DNA of 35,058 nucleotides from Pseudomonadota bacterium (GTDB taxonomy: Bacteria > Pseudomonadota > Alphaproteobacteria > Reyranellales > Reyranellaceae). The position numbers and the translations under genes were made by a program. Location of the stretch: the NCBI GenBank assembly GCA_023386865.1, contig JAEWIV010000375.1:1-35058 (forward strand). The letters run 5' to 3'. Of this stretch, positions 1-7,164 are shown in pieces; within the stretch, counting starts at the first letter, position 1; each line of letters starts with the position of its first letter. The notes under the pieces are model-generated. The model saw only the letters and a program-made list of their open reading frames with translations, did not search any database and was not told where the DNA came from.

Positions 1-52
1 CCCCCCCCCCCCCCCCCCCCCCCCCCGCGCCCGCCCCCCCCCCCCCCCCCCC
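1..52. other. Poly-C tract at window start
   Basis: This is an almost pure run of C broken only by three G residues. Nothing in it looks coding. A homopolymer of this kind at the very end of a sequence is most simply an assembly or sequencing artefact (poly-G reads) marking a contig edge, so the prophage upstream is probably cut off here. Bases 53-94 may be the last codons of a truncated upstream gene, because a TGA at 92-94 overlaps the next ATG. Confidence 0.7.
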
Positions 53-93
53 GGCGTGGGGAGGAAAGCGCCGACCAATCGAGGCGCCCGCTG

Positions 94-759
94 ATGCCGG
101 CCCAGATCAGCTCCTACGCCGGCCTGAGGGCGGGCATGCTGGCCTGGCTGGCGCGCTCGGGCGACGCGCTGCTCGAGTCGCGGTTCGACGACTTCCTGCA
201 GGGCTGCGAGCGCCGCATGTACTACGGCCATGCGACGGAGGAGCCGGGCAATCCCCTGCGCTCCGATCCGCTGCGCATCGTCGAGATGGAGACGTCCGAC
301 CCCGCGTTCGTCCTGCAGGCGACGGTGGCGCAGCCGCCGGGCTTCGTCGAGCTGATCAGCGTCCTGCTCAACAGCCCCGAAGCCCTGCTGGAGATCGTGA
401 GCCAGCGCACCCTCGATGCCTACAGCGCGCAAAGCCTGGGCCGCATCGCCAGGATCGCCATCTCGGGCACGAACTTCCGCGTCAAGGACGACCCTGCCGG
501 CGCCACGGCGACGCTGCGCTATTACCGGACGCTCGAGACGCCCACCGGGGCGACCGTCAACGCCATCCTGACCGGCTATCCCGACGTCTACCTCTTCGGC
601 TGCCTGATCGAGGCGGCGATCTTCACCCAGGACGAGTTCGCGGCTCAGCGCTACCTGCAGCTCTACAACGCCAGCGTCGCCGGCCTCAATGCACGAACCC
701 AGCGCATCACGGCGTCGGCCGCGCCGGTGATCCGGCTGCGCGCGGGGATGCTGCCATGA
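94..759 (+). CDS. Phage head-tail adaptor-like protein
   Basis: The 221-residue product has the size, position and composition of the adaptor proteins that sit between portal and tail hub in short-tailed phages. It begins with a helical segment rich in Ala, Leu and Arg, followed by a stretch around residues 45-100 with the PLR-D/E-L spacing and PPGFVEL-type turn often seen in this group. I see no catalytic motif. The ATG overlaps an upstream TGA, and the downstream gene starts inside its last codons (4-bp overlap), so it belongs to a coupled late operon. The assignment rests mainly on the next gene, which looks like a gp10-type hub; adaptor then hub is the usual order. It could instead be another virion protein of unknown role. 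Confidence 0.55.
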   Translation: MPAQISSYAGLRAGMLAWLARSGDALLESRFDDFLQGCERRMYYGHATEEPGNPLRSDPLRIVEMETSDPAFVLQATVAQPPGFVELISVLLNSPEALLEIVSQRTLDAYSAQSLGRIARIAISGTNFRVKDDPAGATATLRYYRTLETPTGATVNAILTGYPDVYLFGCLIEAAIFTQDEFAAQRYLQLYNASVAGLNARTQRITASAAPVIRLRAGMLP

Positions 760-2240
760 CCATCATTCCGTTTGCCGAATGGCGACCCGACATGCCGGCG
801 CTCGGCGAGTGGGCGCGCGAGGCGCTGAACGTCGTGCCCGCGGAAGAGAGCTACCGGCCGCTGAACGACCTGTCGGGTGTGTCGAGCGCGCTCACCGCGC
901 GCGCCCAGGGTGCGGCGTGGTTCCGCGGCACCGCCGGCGCCACGAAGATGTTCGCCGGCGACGCCAGCAAGCTCTACCTCCTGTCGGGCTCGACCTGGAA
1001 CGACGTGTCGCGCACGGCGGGCGGGCCGTATGCGCCGGGCGGCGACAATCTCTGGCGCTTCACCCAGTTCGGCACGCTCGCGATCGCCGTCAACGGCGTC
1101 GACGCGCCGCAGAAGTTCGATCTCGCCGCCGGCACCAACTGGACGGCGCTGGGCGGCTCGCCGCCGGTCGGCACCTTCATCACCACGGTCCGCGACTTCG
1201 TCGTCATGGGCAAGATCGGCAGCGCGCCGCAGCGCGTGCAGTGGTGCGCGCTCAACAACGCCGAATCCTGGGCGCCCTCGCTCGCCACCCAGGCCGACCT
1301 GCAGGACCTGCCCGACGGCGGCAACGTCACCGGCCTGGTGGGCGGAGAGGTCGGCCTGATCTTCCAGGAGACCAGCGTTCGGCGCATGAGCTACGAGGGC
1401 GCGCCCATCGTCTTCCGCATCGACAAGATCGCCAACGACATCGGCTGCAGCGTGCCAGGGAGCGCGGCCGGCCTGCTCGACATGGCGTTCTTCCTGCACA
1501 AGTCCGGCTTCTACATGGTGCGCGGCGGCCAGGCGATCACGCCGATCGGCCGCGGCAAGGTCGACCGCACTTTCTGGGCAGAGTTCGACGAGACCAACCA
1601 GTTCCGCAGCTCCGCGGCGATCGATCCGGTGCGCGGGCTCTATGTCTTCGCCTACCCGGCGAACGGCAGCAACGGCACGCCCAACCGGCTGCTGATCTAC
1701 AACTGGCATACCGGCCGGTGGACCCGCGCCATCATCAATTGCGAGCTGGTGTTCGGCGGCGTGAGCCAGCAGGCCTACACCCTCGAACAGCTCGATCCCT
1801 TCGGCACGCTCGAGACGCTGCCTTACTCGCTCGATTCGTCGTACTGGACGGGCACGCTGTCCCTGCTGCTGTTCGCCTTCGATACTTCGCATCGCAGCGG
1901 CTCGTTCTCCGGACCGGCCCTGCCGGCCGTTGTCGAGACGGGTGAGTTCAACCCTTCGACGATGCTCGGGGCAGGCCCGGGCAAGGGCGGCAGGGCCGTG
2001 GTCCGCGCCTGCCGGCCGCTGATCGATGGCGGCAATCCGCAGATCCAGATCGGCGCGCGCGAGACGCAACAGTCGGCCGTGAGCTACGGCCCTGCGGTGG
2101 GGCTCACCCCCGCCGGCCTGGCCCCGGTCTACGGCAGCGGCCGCTATTTCCGGGTGAAGTCGTCCATGGCGGCCGGCTCGACCTGGTCGAACATGCAGGG
2201 CATCGACGATCTCGACGTCCGGCCGGCGGGTGCGCAATGA
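756..2240 (+). CDS. Phage tail hub / packaged-DNA stabilisation protein (gp10-like)
   Basis: This 494-residue protein is predicted to be the beta-rich tail hub that plugs the portal after DNA packaging, as P22 gp10 does. The sequence alternates short beta-like blocks with Gly, Trp and Asp turns. These include LYLLSGSTWNDVSR near residue 70, a WRFTQFG block near 105, and a late GLYVFAYPANGS-type strand near 295, typical of the propeller-like gp10 family. It starts with ATG four bases before the end of the upstream gene, and its own stop overlaps the next start. A large antisense ORF covers it but has no recognisable protein features. The family call is by resemblance, and the exact virion role is inferred. 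Confidence 0.6.
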   Translation: MTIIPFAEWRPDMPALGEWAREALNVVPAEESYRPLNDLSGVSSALTARAQGAAWFRGTAGATKMFAGDASKLYLLSGSTWNDVSRTAGGPYAPGGDNLWRFTQFGTLAIAVNGVDAPQKFDLAAGTNWTALGGSPPVGTFITTVRDFVVMGKIGSAPQRVQWCALNNAESWAPSLATQADLQDLPDGGNVTGLVGGEVGLIFQETSVRRMSYEGAPIVFRIDKIANDIGCSVPGSAAGLLDMAFFLHKSGFYMVRGGQAITPIGRGKVDRTFWAEFDETNQFRSSAAIDPVRGLYVFAYPANGSNGTPNRLLIYNWHTGRWTRAIINCELVFGGVSQQAYTLEQLDPFGTLETLPYSLDSSYWTGTLSLLLFAFDTSHRSGSFSGPALPAVVETGEFNPSTMLGAGPGKGGRAVVRACRPLIDGGNPQIQIGARETQQSAVSYGPAVGLTPAGLAPVYGSGRYFRVKSSMAAGSTWSNMQGIDDLDVRPAGAQ

Positions 2241-2890
2241 GCCTGCCTGCGCTGCCCGTGACCGCCGACACCCGGTCGATCACCGAGCGGGTCAATGTGC
2301 TGATCCGCGACTACAACAACCCGCCGGCAGCCGTCCCGGTGCAGCGCTATGTGCCATCCGGCACGGTGCTGCCCTACGCCGGAGCGGCCGCGCCCGACGG
2401 CTTCCTGCTGTGCTACGGCCAGGCCGTCTCCCGCGTCACCTATGCCGCTCTCTTCGCCGCGATCGGCACGGCGCACGGAGCGGGCGACGGGTCGACGACG
2501 TTCAACCTGCCCGACCTGCGTGGCCGAGCGGCGGCCGGCAAGGACGACATGGGTGGCTCGGCCGCCAATCGCCTCACCAGTGGCGGCTCGGGCATCGCCG
2601 GCGCCACGCTCGGCGCCGCCGGCGGCGCGGAGACCCATACGCTCACTACGGCGCAGATGCCGTCGCACAACCACGGCTACACCGATCCCGGGCACTTCCA
2701 CACGTTCCTGCAAGGGGGCACCACCCCGGCGGCTTTCACCGGGCGCGCCGGCGACGGCGACGGCTCCAACAACTACTTCCAGGCGACGGACACCAAAGCG
2801 GTCGGCATCACGATCTCGAACGCCGGCGGCGGGGCCGCGCACCAGAACACGCAGCCGACGATCGTCCTCAACTACGTGATCGCGACATGA
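2237..2890 (+). CDS. Tail collar domain protein, copy 1
   Basis: The 217-residue product carries a phage tail-collar fold (Pfam Tail Collar/MCP type). The hallmarks are the P-x-G-x-LLCYGQ block near residue 50, then a block reading STTFNLPDLRGR near residue 85, a GGxETHTL segment near 130, an HNHGYTDPGH histidine-rich loop near 145, and an NTQPTIVLNYVI ending. Such proteins are small fibres or fibre tips at the tail base. The last ~165 residues closely match the C-terminal half of the gene at 4430-5386, so the two are paralogues inside one operon. The start ATG overlaps the hub gene's stop, and the stop overlaps the next ATG. Confidence 0.85.
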   Translation: MSLPALPVTADTRSITERVNVLIRDYNNPPAAVPVQRYVPSGTVLPYAGAAAPDGFLLCYGQAVSRVTYAALFAAIGTAHGAGDGSTTFNLPDLRGRAAAGKDDMGGSAANRLTSGGSGIAGATLGAAGGAETHTLTTAQMPSHNHGYTDPGHFHTFLQGGTTPAAFTGRAGDGDGSNNYFQATDTKAVGITISNAGGGAAHQNTQPTIVLNYVIAT

Positions 2891-3351
2891 TCGCCTCGAC
2901 CAACGCCCGGCTCGTTGCGACCGGCATCCCGCTGCGCCACCTCCACCTCGCGTGGTCTGCCTTGTGGCCTCTGCTGGAGCCCGCAGTGCGGCGCACGCCG
3001 GACAAGCCCGACGTGCTCGCGCGTCTGATCGCGGGCGATGCGCAGCTCTGGGCGGTCTACCAGGACGACCGGGCGGTCGCCGCGATCGTGACGCAGCTGA
3101 CCTGCGAGCCGGACGGCAAGCGCTGCCGGCTGTGGCTGGTCGGCGCCTGCCCCGAGGCCGCTCGACGGGGCAGCCGCGTCGCCCAGTGGGCGGGCGACTT
3201 CCTGTGCAAGCTCGAGCTTTGGGCGCGCTCGCTGGGCTGCGTCGCGCTCTGGGGATCCGGCCGCGAAGGCTGGGATCGCATCGTCAAGAGAATGGGCGGA
3301 AGCCGCATCGGCACCATCGCCGGCTTCCCCGCCTGGGAAAGGAGACTTTGA
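2887..3351 (+). CDS. Small GNAT-like phage protein
   Basis: This 154-residue protein starts at an ATG overlapping the collar gene's stop (ATGA), which is why I do not use the longer reading of the frame. The pattern of strands and helices (a LWAVYQDDRAVAAIV hairpin near residue 52, a CRLWLVGAC strand near 80, then a helix and a short C-terminal strand around a GW-R-MG motif) resembles the GNAT acetyltransferase fold. The acetyl-CoA pyrophosphate loop is not clearly conserved, so catalytic activity is uncertain. Genes of this type are common among tail genes of alphaproteobacterial prophages, and their role is unknown to me. An alternative is a plain virion protein. Confidence 0.45.
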   Translation: MIASTNARLVATGIPLRHLHLAWSALWPLLEPAVRRTPDKPDVLARLIAGDAQLWAVYQDDRAVAAIVTQLTCEPDGKRCRLWLVGACPEAARRGSRVAQWAGDFLCKLELWARSLGCVALWGSGREGWDRIVKRMGGSRIGTIAGFPAWERRL

Positions 3352-4430
3352 TGGGTGGTGGCGGAACGACACCGAGCACGACGGTTCAGCAGACCAAGCA
3401 GTCCAACGAGCCGCCGGCCTACATCCAGCCCTATCTGCAGAAGGGCATCCAGGACCTGACCGCGCTCTACGACAGCGGAAAGGCGCCGGGCTACTACCCG
3501 GGCGCGACGGTCGCGACGCCGTCGGCGAACACGCAGGCCGCGCTGACCGCGCTCTACGAGCGCGGCGCGCGGGGCTCGCCGTACGGCAAGTCGATCATGG
3601 CGAACCTCGGCGAGACGATGGACGGCAAGTATCTCGACGCCGACGCCAACCCCTGGTTCCAGAAGGCGCTGGCTGCGGGCTTCCGGCCGCAGACGGAGCA
3701 ATTCATGCAGGAGGTGGTGCCGGGCCTCGACAGCCGCTTTGCCGGGGCCGGCCGCTATGGCGGCGGTGCTCATGTCGGGATGACCGAGCGCGCCGTCGAC
3801 TCGCTCAACCGCGCGCAGGCCGACGCGGCGGCAAAGGCCTCGTCCGGCGCCTACGACGCCGAGCGTTCGCGCATGCTGGGCGCGGCAGGGACCGCCGCCG
3901 GTCTCTTCCCGCAACTGCAGGCGGCCGACTACCGGGACATCGAGGCGATGGGCCAGGCCGGCGCCGGCTGGGATCGCCAGAACCAGGCGCGCATCGACGC
4001 CGACATCGCCCGCTACAACTACGACTCCAACAAGGACTGGAACTACATCAACCGCTATCTCGCGAGCCTCAACGCCGGCTATCCCGGCGGGGAGATGAGT
4101 GGCACGGTGCGCGGCTCGGCGATGCCGTCGACGAGGGAGCCGGACTATCTGGGGGCGCTGCTGTCGGGCGCCAGCATGGCGCTGCCGTTCATGTTCTCGG
4201 ACGAGCGGCTGAAGGAAGACATCGAGCCGGTCGGCAGCCTCGACGACGGCCAGACCGTCTACAGCTACCGCTTGAAGGGCGACCCGCGCACGCAGATCGG
4301 TCTCCTGGCCCAGGAGGTCGAGCGTCGCCATCCCGATGCCGTCACACGCCATCCCACTGGCATGCGCATGGTCGACTATCGGCGCGCCACGCGATCGGCG
4401 CGTGCGGCGGCTCCGCGGGGGCTGATGTAA
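3351..4430 (+). CDS. Virion protein with C-terminal S74-type chaperone domain
   Basis: The 359-residue product begins with a glycine-rich MGGGGTT leader and an Ala/Gln-rich body (residues 20-240) like the internal or ejection proteins of short-tailed phages. It ends in a peptidase S74-type intramolecular chaperone domain at about residues 281-347. The signature is S283-D-E-R-L-K288, followed by a YSYRL strand, an IGLLAQEVE motif and a VDY motif. In this family the domain helps a trimer fold and then cuts itself off at the Ser-Asp bond. The start has a good AAGGAG site and overlaps the upstream stop (TGATG); the stop overlaps the next ATG. It lies between the two collar genes, which suggests they build one structure. 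Confidence 0.7.
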   Translation: MGGGGTTPSTTVQQTKQSNEPPAYIQPYLQKGIQDLTALYDSGKAPGYYPGATVATPSANTQAALTALYERGARGSPYGKSIMANLGETMDGKYLDADANPWFQKALAAGFRPQTEQFMQEVVPGLDSRFAGAGRYGGGAHVGMTERAVDSLNRAQADAAAKASSGAYDAERSRMLGAAGTAAGLFPQLQAADYRDIEAMGQAGAGWDRQNQARIDADIARYNYDSNKDWNYINRYLASLNAGYPGGEMSGTVRGSAMPSTREPDYLGALLSGASMALPFMFSDERLKEDIEPVGSLDDGQTVYSYRLKGDPRTQIGLLAQEVERRHPDAVTRHPTGMRMVDYRRATRSARAAAPRGLM

Positions 4431-5386
4431 TGGACATCACCGCCGCCAACTGGAACGAGGACGACAACGCCAACACCACGGCGGCCCCCGATGGCGCCCC
4501 GGAGGGCATGGCGCCGAGCGGCGTGAACAATGTCCTGCGGGCGCACCAGGGAGCCATCAAGCGCTGGTGGGGCTGGTCGATCCCGAAGACCACCGCCGGC
4601 AGCGGCACGGCCTATACGCTGAGCTACGCGGTGGCACCGGGCGCCCTGGTCGACGGCATGACGCACCTGGTGCAGTTCCATGCAGCCAACGGCAATGCGC
4701 CGACGCTGAATGTGAACGTCCTCGGCGCGATCCCGATCCACTACTACGCGGCGGGCGCTTGGCGCGCGGTGCCGGCCGGCCTGTGGGGCGCCGACCAGAT
4801 TTTCCGCGTGGCTTATCACAGCAGCAGCGGCGCTTATCGGATCCTCCATCGGCCGGATACGACCGGCGAGCTCGTGCCGTTCGCGGGCTCGGCGGCCCCG
4901 GCCGGCACGCTGCTCTGCTACGGCCAGGCGCTCTCGCGCACGCAGTACGGCGGGCTATTCGCGGCGCTCGGCACGGCACACGGCGCCGGCGATGGAAGCA
5001 CGACGTTCAACCTGCCCGACCTGCGCGGACGGGTGGCGGCGGGCAAGGACGACATGGGCGGCTCCGCGGCCGGTCGTCTCACCGGCACGACGATGGGTCC
5101 GAACGGCAACACCATCGGCGCAACAGGCGGTGCCCAGACGCACACGCTCTCGGCGGCGGAAATGCCGGTCCATACCCACGGCGTGAGTGATCCGGGGCAC
5201 ACGCACTTTGCGCAGGCGCAGGTTATCGGAGGCAGCAACTTCGACGGCGCAGGCGGGTTCGTCTTCGACAGCCCGGCAAATGTGAGCGCGGCCGCCACCG
5301 GCATTTCTATTCAAGGTGCCGGTGGTGGCGCTACCCACGCGAACGTCCAGCCGACAATCGTCCTCAACTACTTGATCCGAATGTAG
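4430..5386 (+). CDS. Tail collar domain protein, copy 2
   Basis: This 318-residue protein has an N-terminal ~145 residues not shared with copy 1, perhaps a virion-attachment and beta-rich stem part. It is followed by a tail-collar domain with the same landmarks as copy 1: a LLCYGQALSR block, STTFNLPDLRGR, GKDDMGGSAA, an HTHGVSDPGHTH loop and an NVQPTIVLNY ending. The nucleotide sequence is also shared in places; a 20-base run coding for TFNLPDL is identical in the two genes. The long N-terminal part suggests this is the full fibre and copy 1 a shorter partner. Its start overlaps the preceding stop (TAATG). Confidence 0.85.
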   Translation: MDITAANWNEDDNANTTAAPDGAPEGMAPSGVNNVLRAHQGAIKRWWGWSIPKTTAGSGTAYTLSYAVAPGALVDGMTHLVQFHAANGNAPTLNVNVLGAIPIHYYAAGAWRAVPAGLWGADQIFRVAYHSSSGAYRILHRPDTTGELVPFAGSAAPAGTLLCYGQALSRTQYGGLFAALGTAHGAGDGSTTFNLPDLRGRVAAGKDDMGGSAAGRLTGTTMGPNGNTIGATGGAQTHTLSAAEMPVHTHGVSDPGHTHFAQAQVIGGSNFDGAGGFVFDSPANVSAAATGISIQGAGGGATHANVQPTIVLNYLIRM

Positions 5387-5391
5387 CGGCC

Positions 5392-5649
5392 ATGACCGAC
5401 GCCGGCCGCGACTCCGAGGCCCACCACAAGATCGACACGCACGAAAAGGTATGTGCGGAGCGCTACCGCAACCTCTGGGATGCGATCTGTGATCTCAAGG
5501 ACATGGTCAGGACTGCCGACACGACGACGAACGCGCGGCTGACGGCCATGTCGAACCGACTGTGGGCGCTGGCGATCAGCGTCGGAGGAGCCGCCGTGCT
5601 CGGCATGGCCGCCCTGATCTTCCATCTGCTAACGAGAGGCAGGATCTGA
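5392..5649 (+). CDS. Small one-TM protein of the lysis region (holin-like candidate)
   Basis: The 85-residue product has a charged N-terminal ~50 residues with heptad-like helical character and a single C-terminal transmembrane segment at about residues 57-79 (LWALAISVGGAAVLGMAALIF), then a short basic tail. This layout resembles XhlA-type haemolysin/holin helpers that sit just before an endolysin. The stop overlaps the endolysin start (TGATG), so the two are likely co-translated. The lytic role is inferred from position and topology only. Confidence 0.6.
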   Translation: MTDAGRDSEAHHKIDTHEKVCAERYRNLWDAICDLKDMVRTADTTTNARLTAMSNRLWALAISVGGAAVLGMAALIFHLLTRGRI

Positions 5650-6380
5650 TGGCACGTGAAATCAGCGCCGAGGGCCGCGCCCTCATCCAGCAGTTCGAGG
5701 GCCTGTCGCTGACGGCCTATGCTTGTCCGGCGGGCAAGTGGACGATCGGCTACGGACACACCGAAGGGGTTCAACCCGGCGACAAGATCACGAAGGCGCA
5801 CGCCGACAGCCTGCTGCAGGCCGACCTGGTCGGCTACGGCCAGGCGGTCGCGGACGGCCTCGGCGCCTGCGAGGCGAGCCAGCACGAATTCGACGCCATG
5901 GTCTCGCTGGCCTTCAACGTCGGCGTGGCAGGCTTCAAGGGGTCGACCGTGCTACGCCTGCACCGCCAGGGCGAGCACCAGGGCGCGGCGCGCGCCTTCG
6001 GCATGTGGAACAAGGCCATGGTGAACGGTCGCCTGCAGGAGGTGCCCGGCCTGACACGCCGGCGCGCCGCCGAGACGGCGTTCTACCTGACGCCGGATGC
6101 GCCGGGCGCGACGGACATGCCGCAGGTCGTGGCCCCGCCGACATCGGCTGCCGCCAGCAAGACCGTGATCGCCGGCGGCGTGACGGTGGCCGCCAGCATC
6201 GGCTCGGTGGCCGACCAGGTCACCCCCATCCTGAGTTCGATCGCCACGACCGGCGCATCGCTCAAGAGCGTCATGCAGCTCGGCGGCGCGGCGCTGTCGA
6301 TCATCGCGCTGGCGGCTGGCGCCTTCATGCTCTGGCGCTACGTCCAGAAGCGGCAGCGCGGCGAGGTGCTGTCGACATGA
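5649..6380 (+). CDS. Endolysin, GH24 muramidase with C-terminal TM anchor
   Basis: This 243-residue protein is predicted to cut peptidoglycan during lysis. The T4-lysozyme-type active site is visible as E17-x8-C26-x5-T32, followed by GYGHT. Cys replaces the usual Asp at the middle position, a known natural variant of the E-D/C-T triad. The catalytic domain runs to about residue 150, with a NVGVAGFKGST helix and a GLTRRRAAE motif near its end. After a Pro/Ala-rich linker comes a C-terminal hydrophobic segment at about residues 205-228 with a basic tail, so the enzyme is probably membrane-tethered. There is no N-terminal signal, so release must depend on a holin or on this unusual tail. It is translationally coupled to both neighbours. 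Confidence 0.88.
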   Translation: MAREISAEGRALIQQFEGLSLTAYACPAGKWTIGYGHTEGVQPGDKITKAHADSLLQADLVGYGQAVADGLGACEASQHEFDAMVSLAFNVGVAGFKGSTVLRLHRQGEHQGAARAFGMWNKAMVNGRLQEVPGLTRRRAAETAFYLTPDAPGATDMPQVVAPPTSAAASKTVIAGGVTVAASIGSVADQVTPILSSIATTGASLKSVMQLGGAALSIIALAAGAFMLWRYVQKRQRGEVLST

Positions 6381-6544
6381 TGGCGCTGTTCGTCACGACG
6401 GCGGTGTGCGCCGTGGCGGCAATAAGCTGCTTCGTGCTTGCCTGGACGGCGCGCACTTGGCGCCAGCCGGCGCGAGGATGGCTCGCGGTCTCCGTGATCT
6501 GCGCCGCCCTGGCCGGTTGGGGCCTGTGGGACATGCTGTCGTGA
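6377..6544 (+). CDS. Small two-TM protein (holin-like candidate)
   Basis: This 55-residue ORF starts at an ATG overlapping the endolysin stop (ATGATG context), and its stop overlaps the next GTG. It has two hydrophobic segments, about residues 3-24 and 36-52, separated by a short loop with three Arg residues (TARTWRQPARG). Size, topology and place between endolysin and spanin genes fit a small holin, antiholin or pinholin. I cannot tell which, and no family signature is recognised. Confidence 0.6.
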   Translation: MMALFVTTAVCAVAAISCFVLAWTARTWRQPARGWLAVSVICAALAGWGLWDMLS

Positions 6545-6759
6545 GCCCGCGCCTCTGGCTTATCGCCGGTTCGGTCGTGGCGGCCCTCGCCGCCGCCGGC
6601 TGGATCTATCTCGAAGGCCGATCCGCCGGCGGCAACGCCCAGCGCGTCGACCAGCTCGGCAAGACCATCGAAACCCAACGGAGCATCACCGATGCGGACG
6701 CACGTGGCCCTCGCACTCCTGACGACGTCGATCGCCGGCTGCGCGACGGCAGTTTCTAG
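6541..6759 (+). CDS. Inner-membrane spanin (Rz-like)
   Basis: The 72-residue product starts at a GTG overlapping the upstream stop. It has one N-terminal transmembrane helix (about residues 5-22) and then a short hydrophilic helix ending in DARGPRTPDDVDRRLRDG-type sequence, a tail commonly seen in alphaproteobacterial phage Rz-like proteins. Spanins fuse inner and outer membranes in the last step of lysis. The key support is the lipoprotein gene that starts inside its 3' end in another frame, the classic Rz/Rz1 arrangement. It is shorter than lambda Rz. Confidence 0.75.
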   Translation: MSPRLWLIAGSVVAALAAAGWIYLEGRSAGGNAQRVDQLGKTIETQRSITDADARGPRTPDDVDRRLRDGSF

Positions 6760-6913
6760 CGCCTGCCCGCGCGAGGTCGACTACTCGGCCGAGCAGCAGC
6801 TCCGGGCGGCCGAGGAGCTGTCGGCTCTGCCGCGCGAGGGCATGGTGCGCGGCGTGATGATGCCGGACTACGGGCGCCTCAGGGAGCAGGCGCGGGCCTG
6901 TCGGGGCAAGTGA
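6692..6913 (+). CDS. Outer-membrane spanin lipoprotein (Rz1-like)
   Basis: This 73-residue protein begins with a lipoprotein signal peptide: a basic MRTH start, a hydrophobic stretch, then the lipobox I-A-G-C17. After cleavage it would be a small outer-membrane lipoprotein of about 57 residues with three further Cys or Pro-rich turns. It overlaps the Rz-like gene by 68 bases in a different frame, which is diagnostic of spanin pairs. It is the last gene of the prophage late block before the tRNA-derived site. Confidence 0.78.
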   Translation: MRTHVALALLTTSIAGCATAVSSACPREVDYSAEQQLRAAEELSALPREGMVRGVMMPDYGRLREQARACRGK

Positions 6914-6935
6914 CACATCGTTCGACAAAGCTGGA

Positions 6936-6980
6936 TGGCGGACCCGGCGAGATTCGAACTCACGACCTCTGCCTTCGGAG
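6936..6980 (-). repeat. 3' half of tRNA-Arg(CCG): attachment-site copy
   Basis: Read on the minus strand, this holds the anticodon loop CTCCGAA (6980-6974, anticodon CCG at 6978-6976), the 3' anticodon strand GGCAG, a variable stretch, the T arm GTGAG-TTCGAAT-CTCGC, the acceptor strand CGGGTCC, G and CCA. Upstream of the loop the match stops abruptly: the expected 5' anticodon strand (TTGCC) is absent, and so are the D arm and 5' acceptor. It is therefore not a tRNA gene but the part normally duplicated when an integrase uses the 3' end of a tRNA as target. The integrase gene lies 185 bases away. Confidence 0.85.
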
Positions 6981-7110
6981 CAATCTAGCCGGCCCATCCT
7001 AAGAGTACGATAGGGCACGCTACAATGCGACATGTACCTGAAACAACTAGATATTTCGGTTTCCTCGTCCGAAATGGCTATCCGAACATTCGCTCCGATT
7101 TCTGCCCGGA

Positions 7111-7137
7111 TGCTTCCGTGGTGCTTCCGCGGAAGCA
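7111..7137. promoter_or_regulatory. Perfect 16-bp palindrome plus half-site before integrase
   Basis: TGCTTCCGCGGAAGCA at 7122-7137 is a perfect palindrome, and an extra direct copy of its left half, TGCTTCCG, sits at 7111-7118. The site ends 27 bases before the integrase start, between the attachment site and the gene. It may be an operator or a binding site for integrase or an excisionase. The structure is seen directly; the role is inferred. Confidence 0.5.
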
Positions 7138-7164
7138 GTCCCTCTTCGGCGGGGGGAACGTCAC

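Noticed and set aside
663..2237. Long minus-strand ORF of 524 residues opposite the tail-hub gene
   Set aside because: It is Arg/Ala/Gly-rich with no domain, and mirrors the plus-strand gene's codon pattern, a common effect in GC-rich DNA.
6936..7010. A complete tRNA gene
   Set aside because: Only the 3' half is present; there is no 5' acceptor strand, D arm or 5' anticodon strand.
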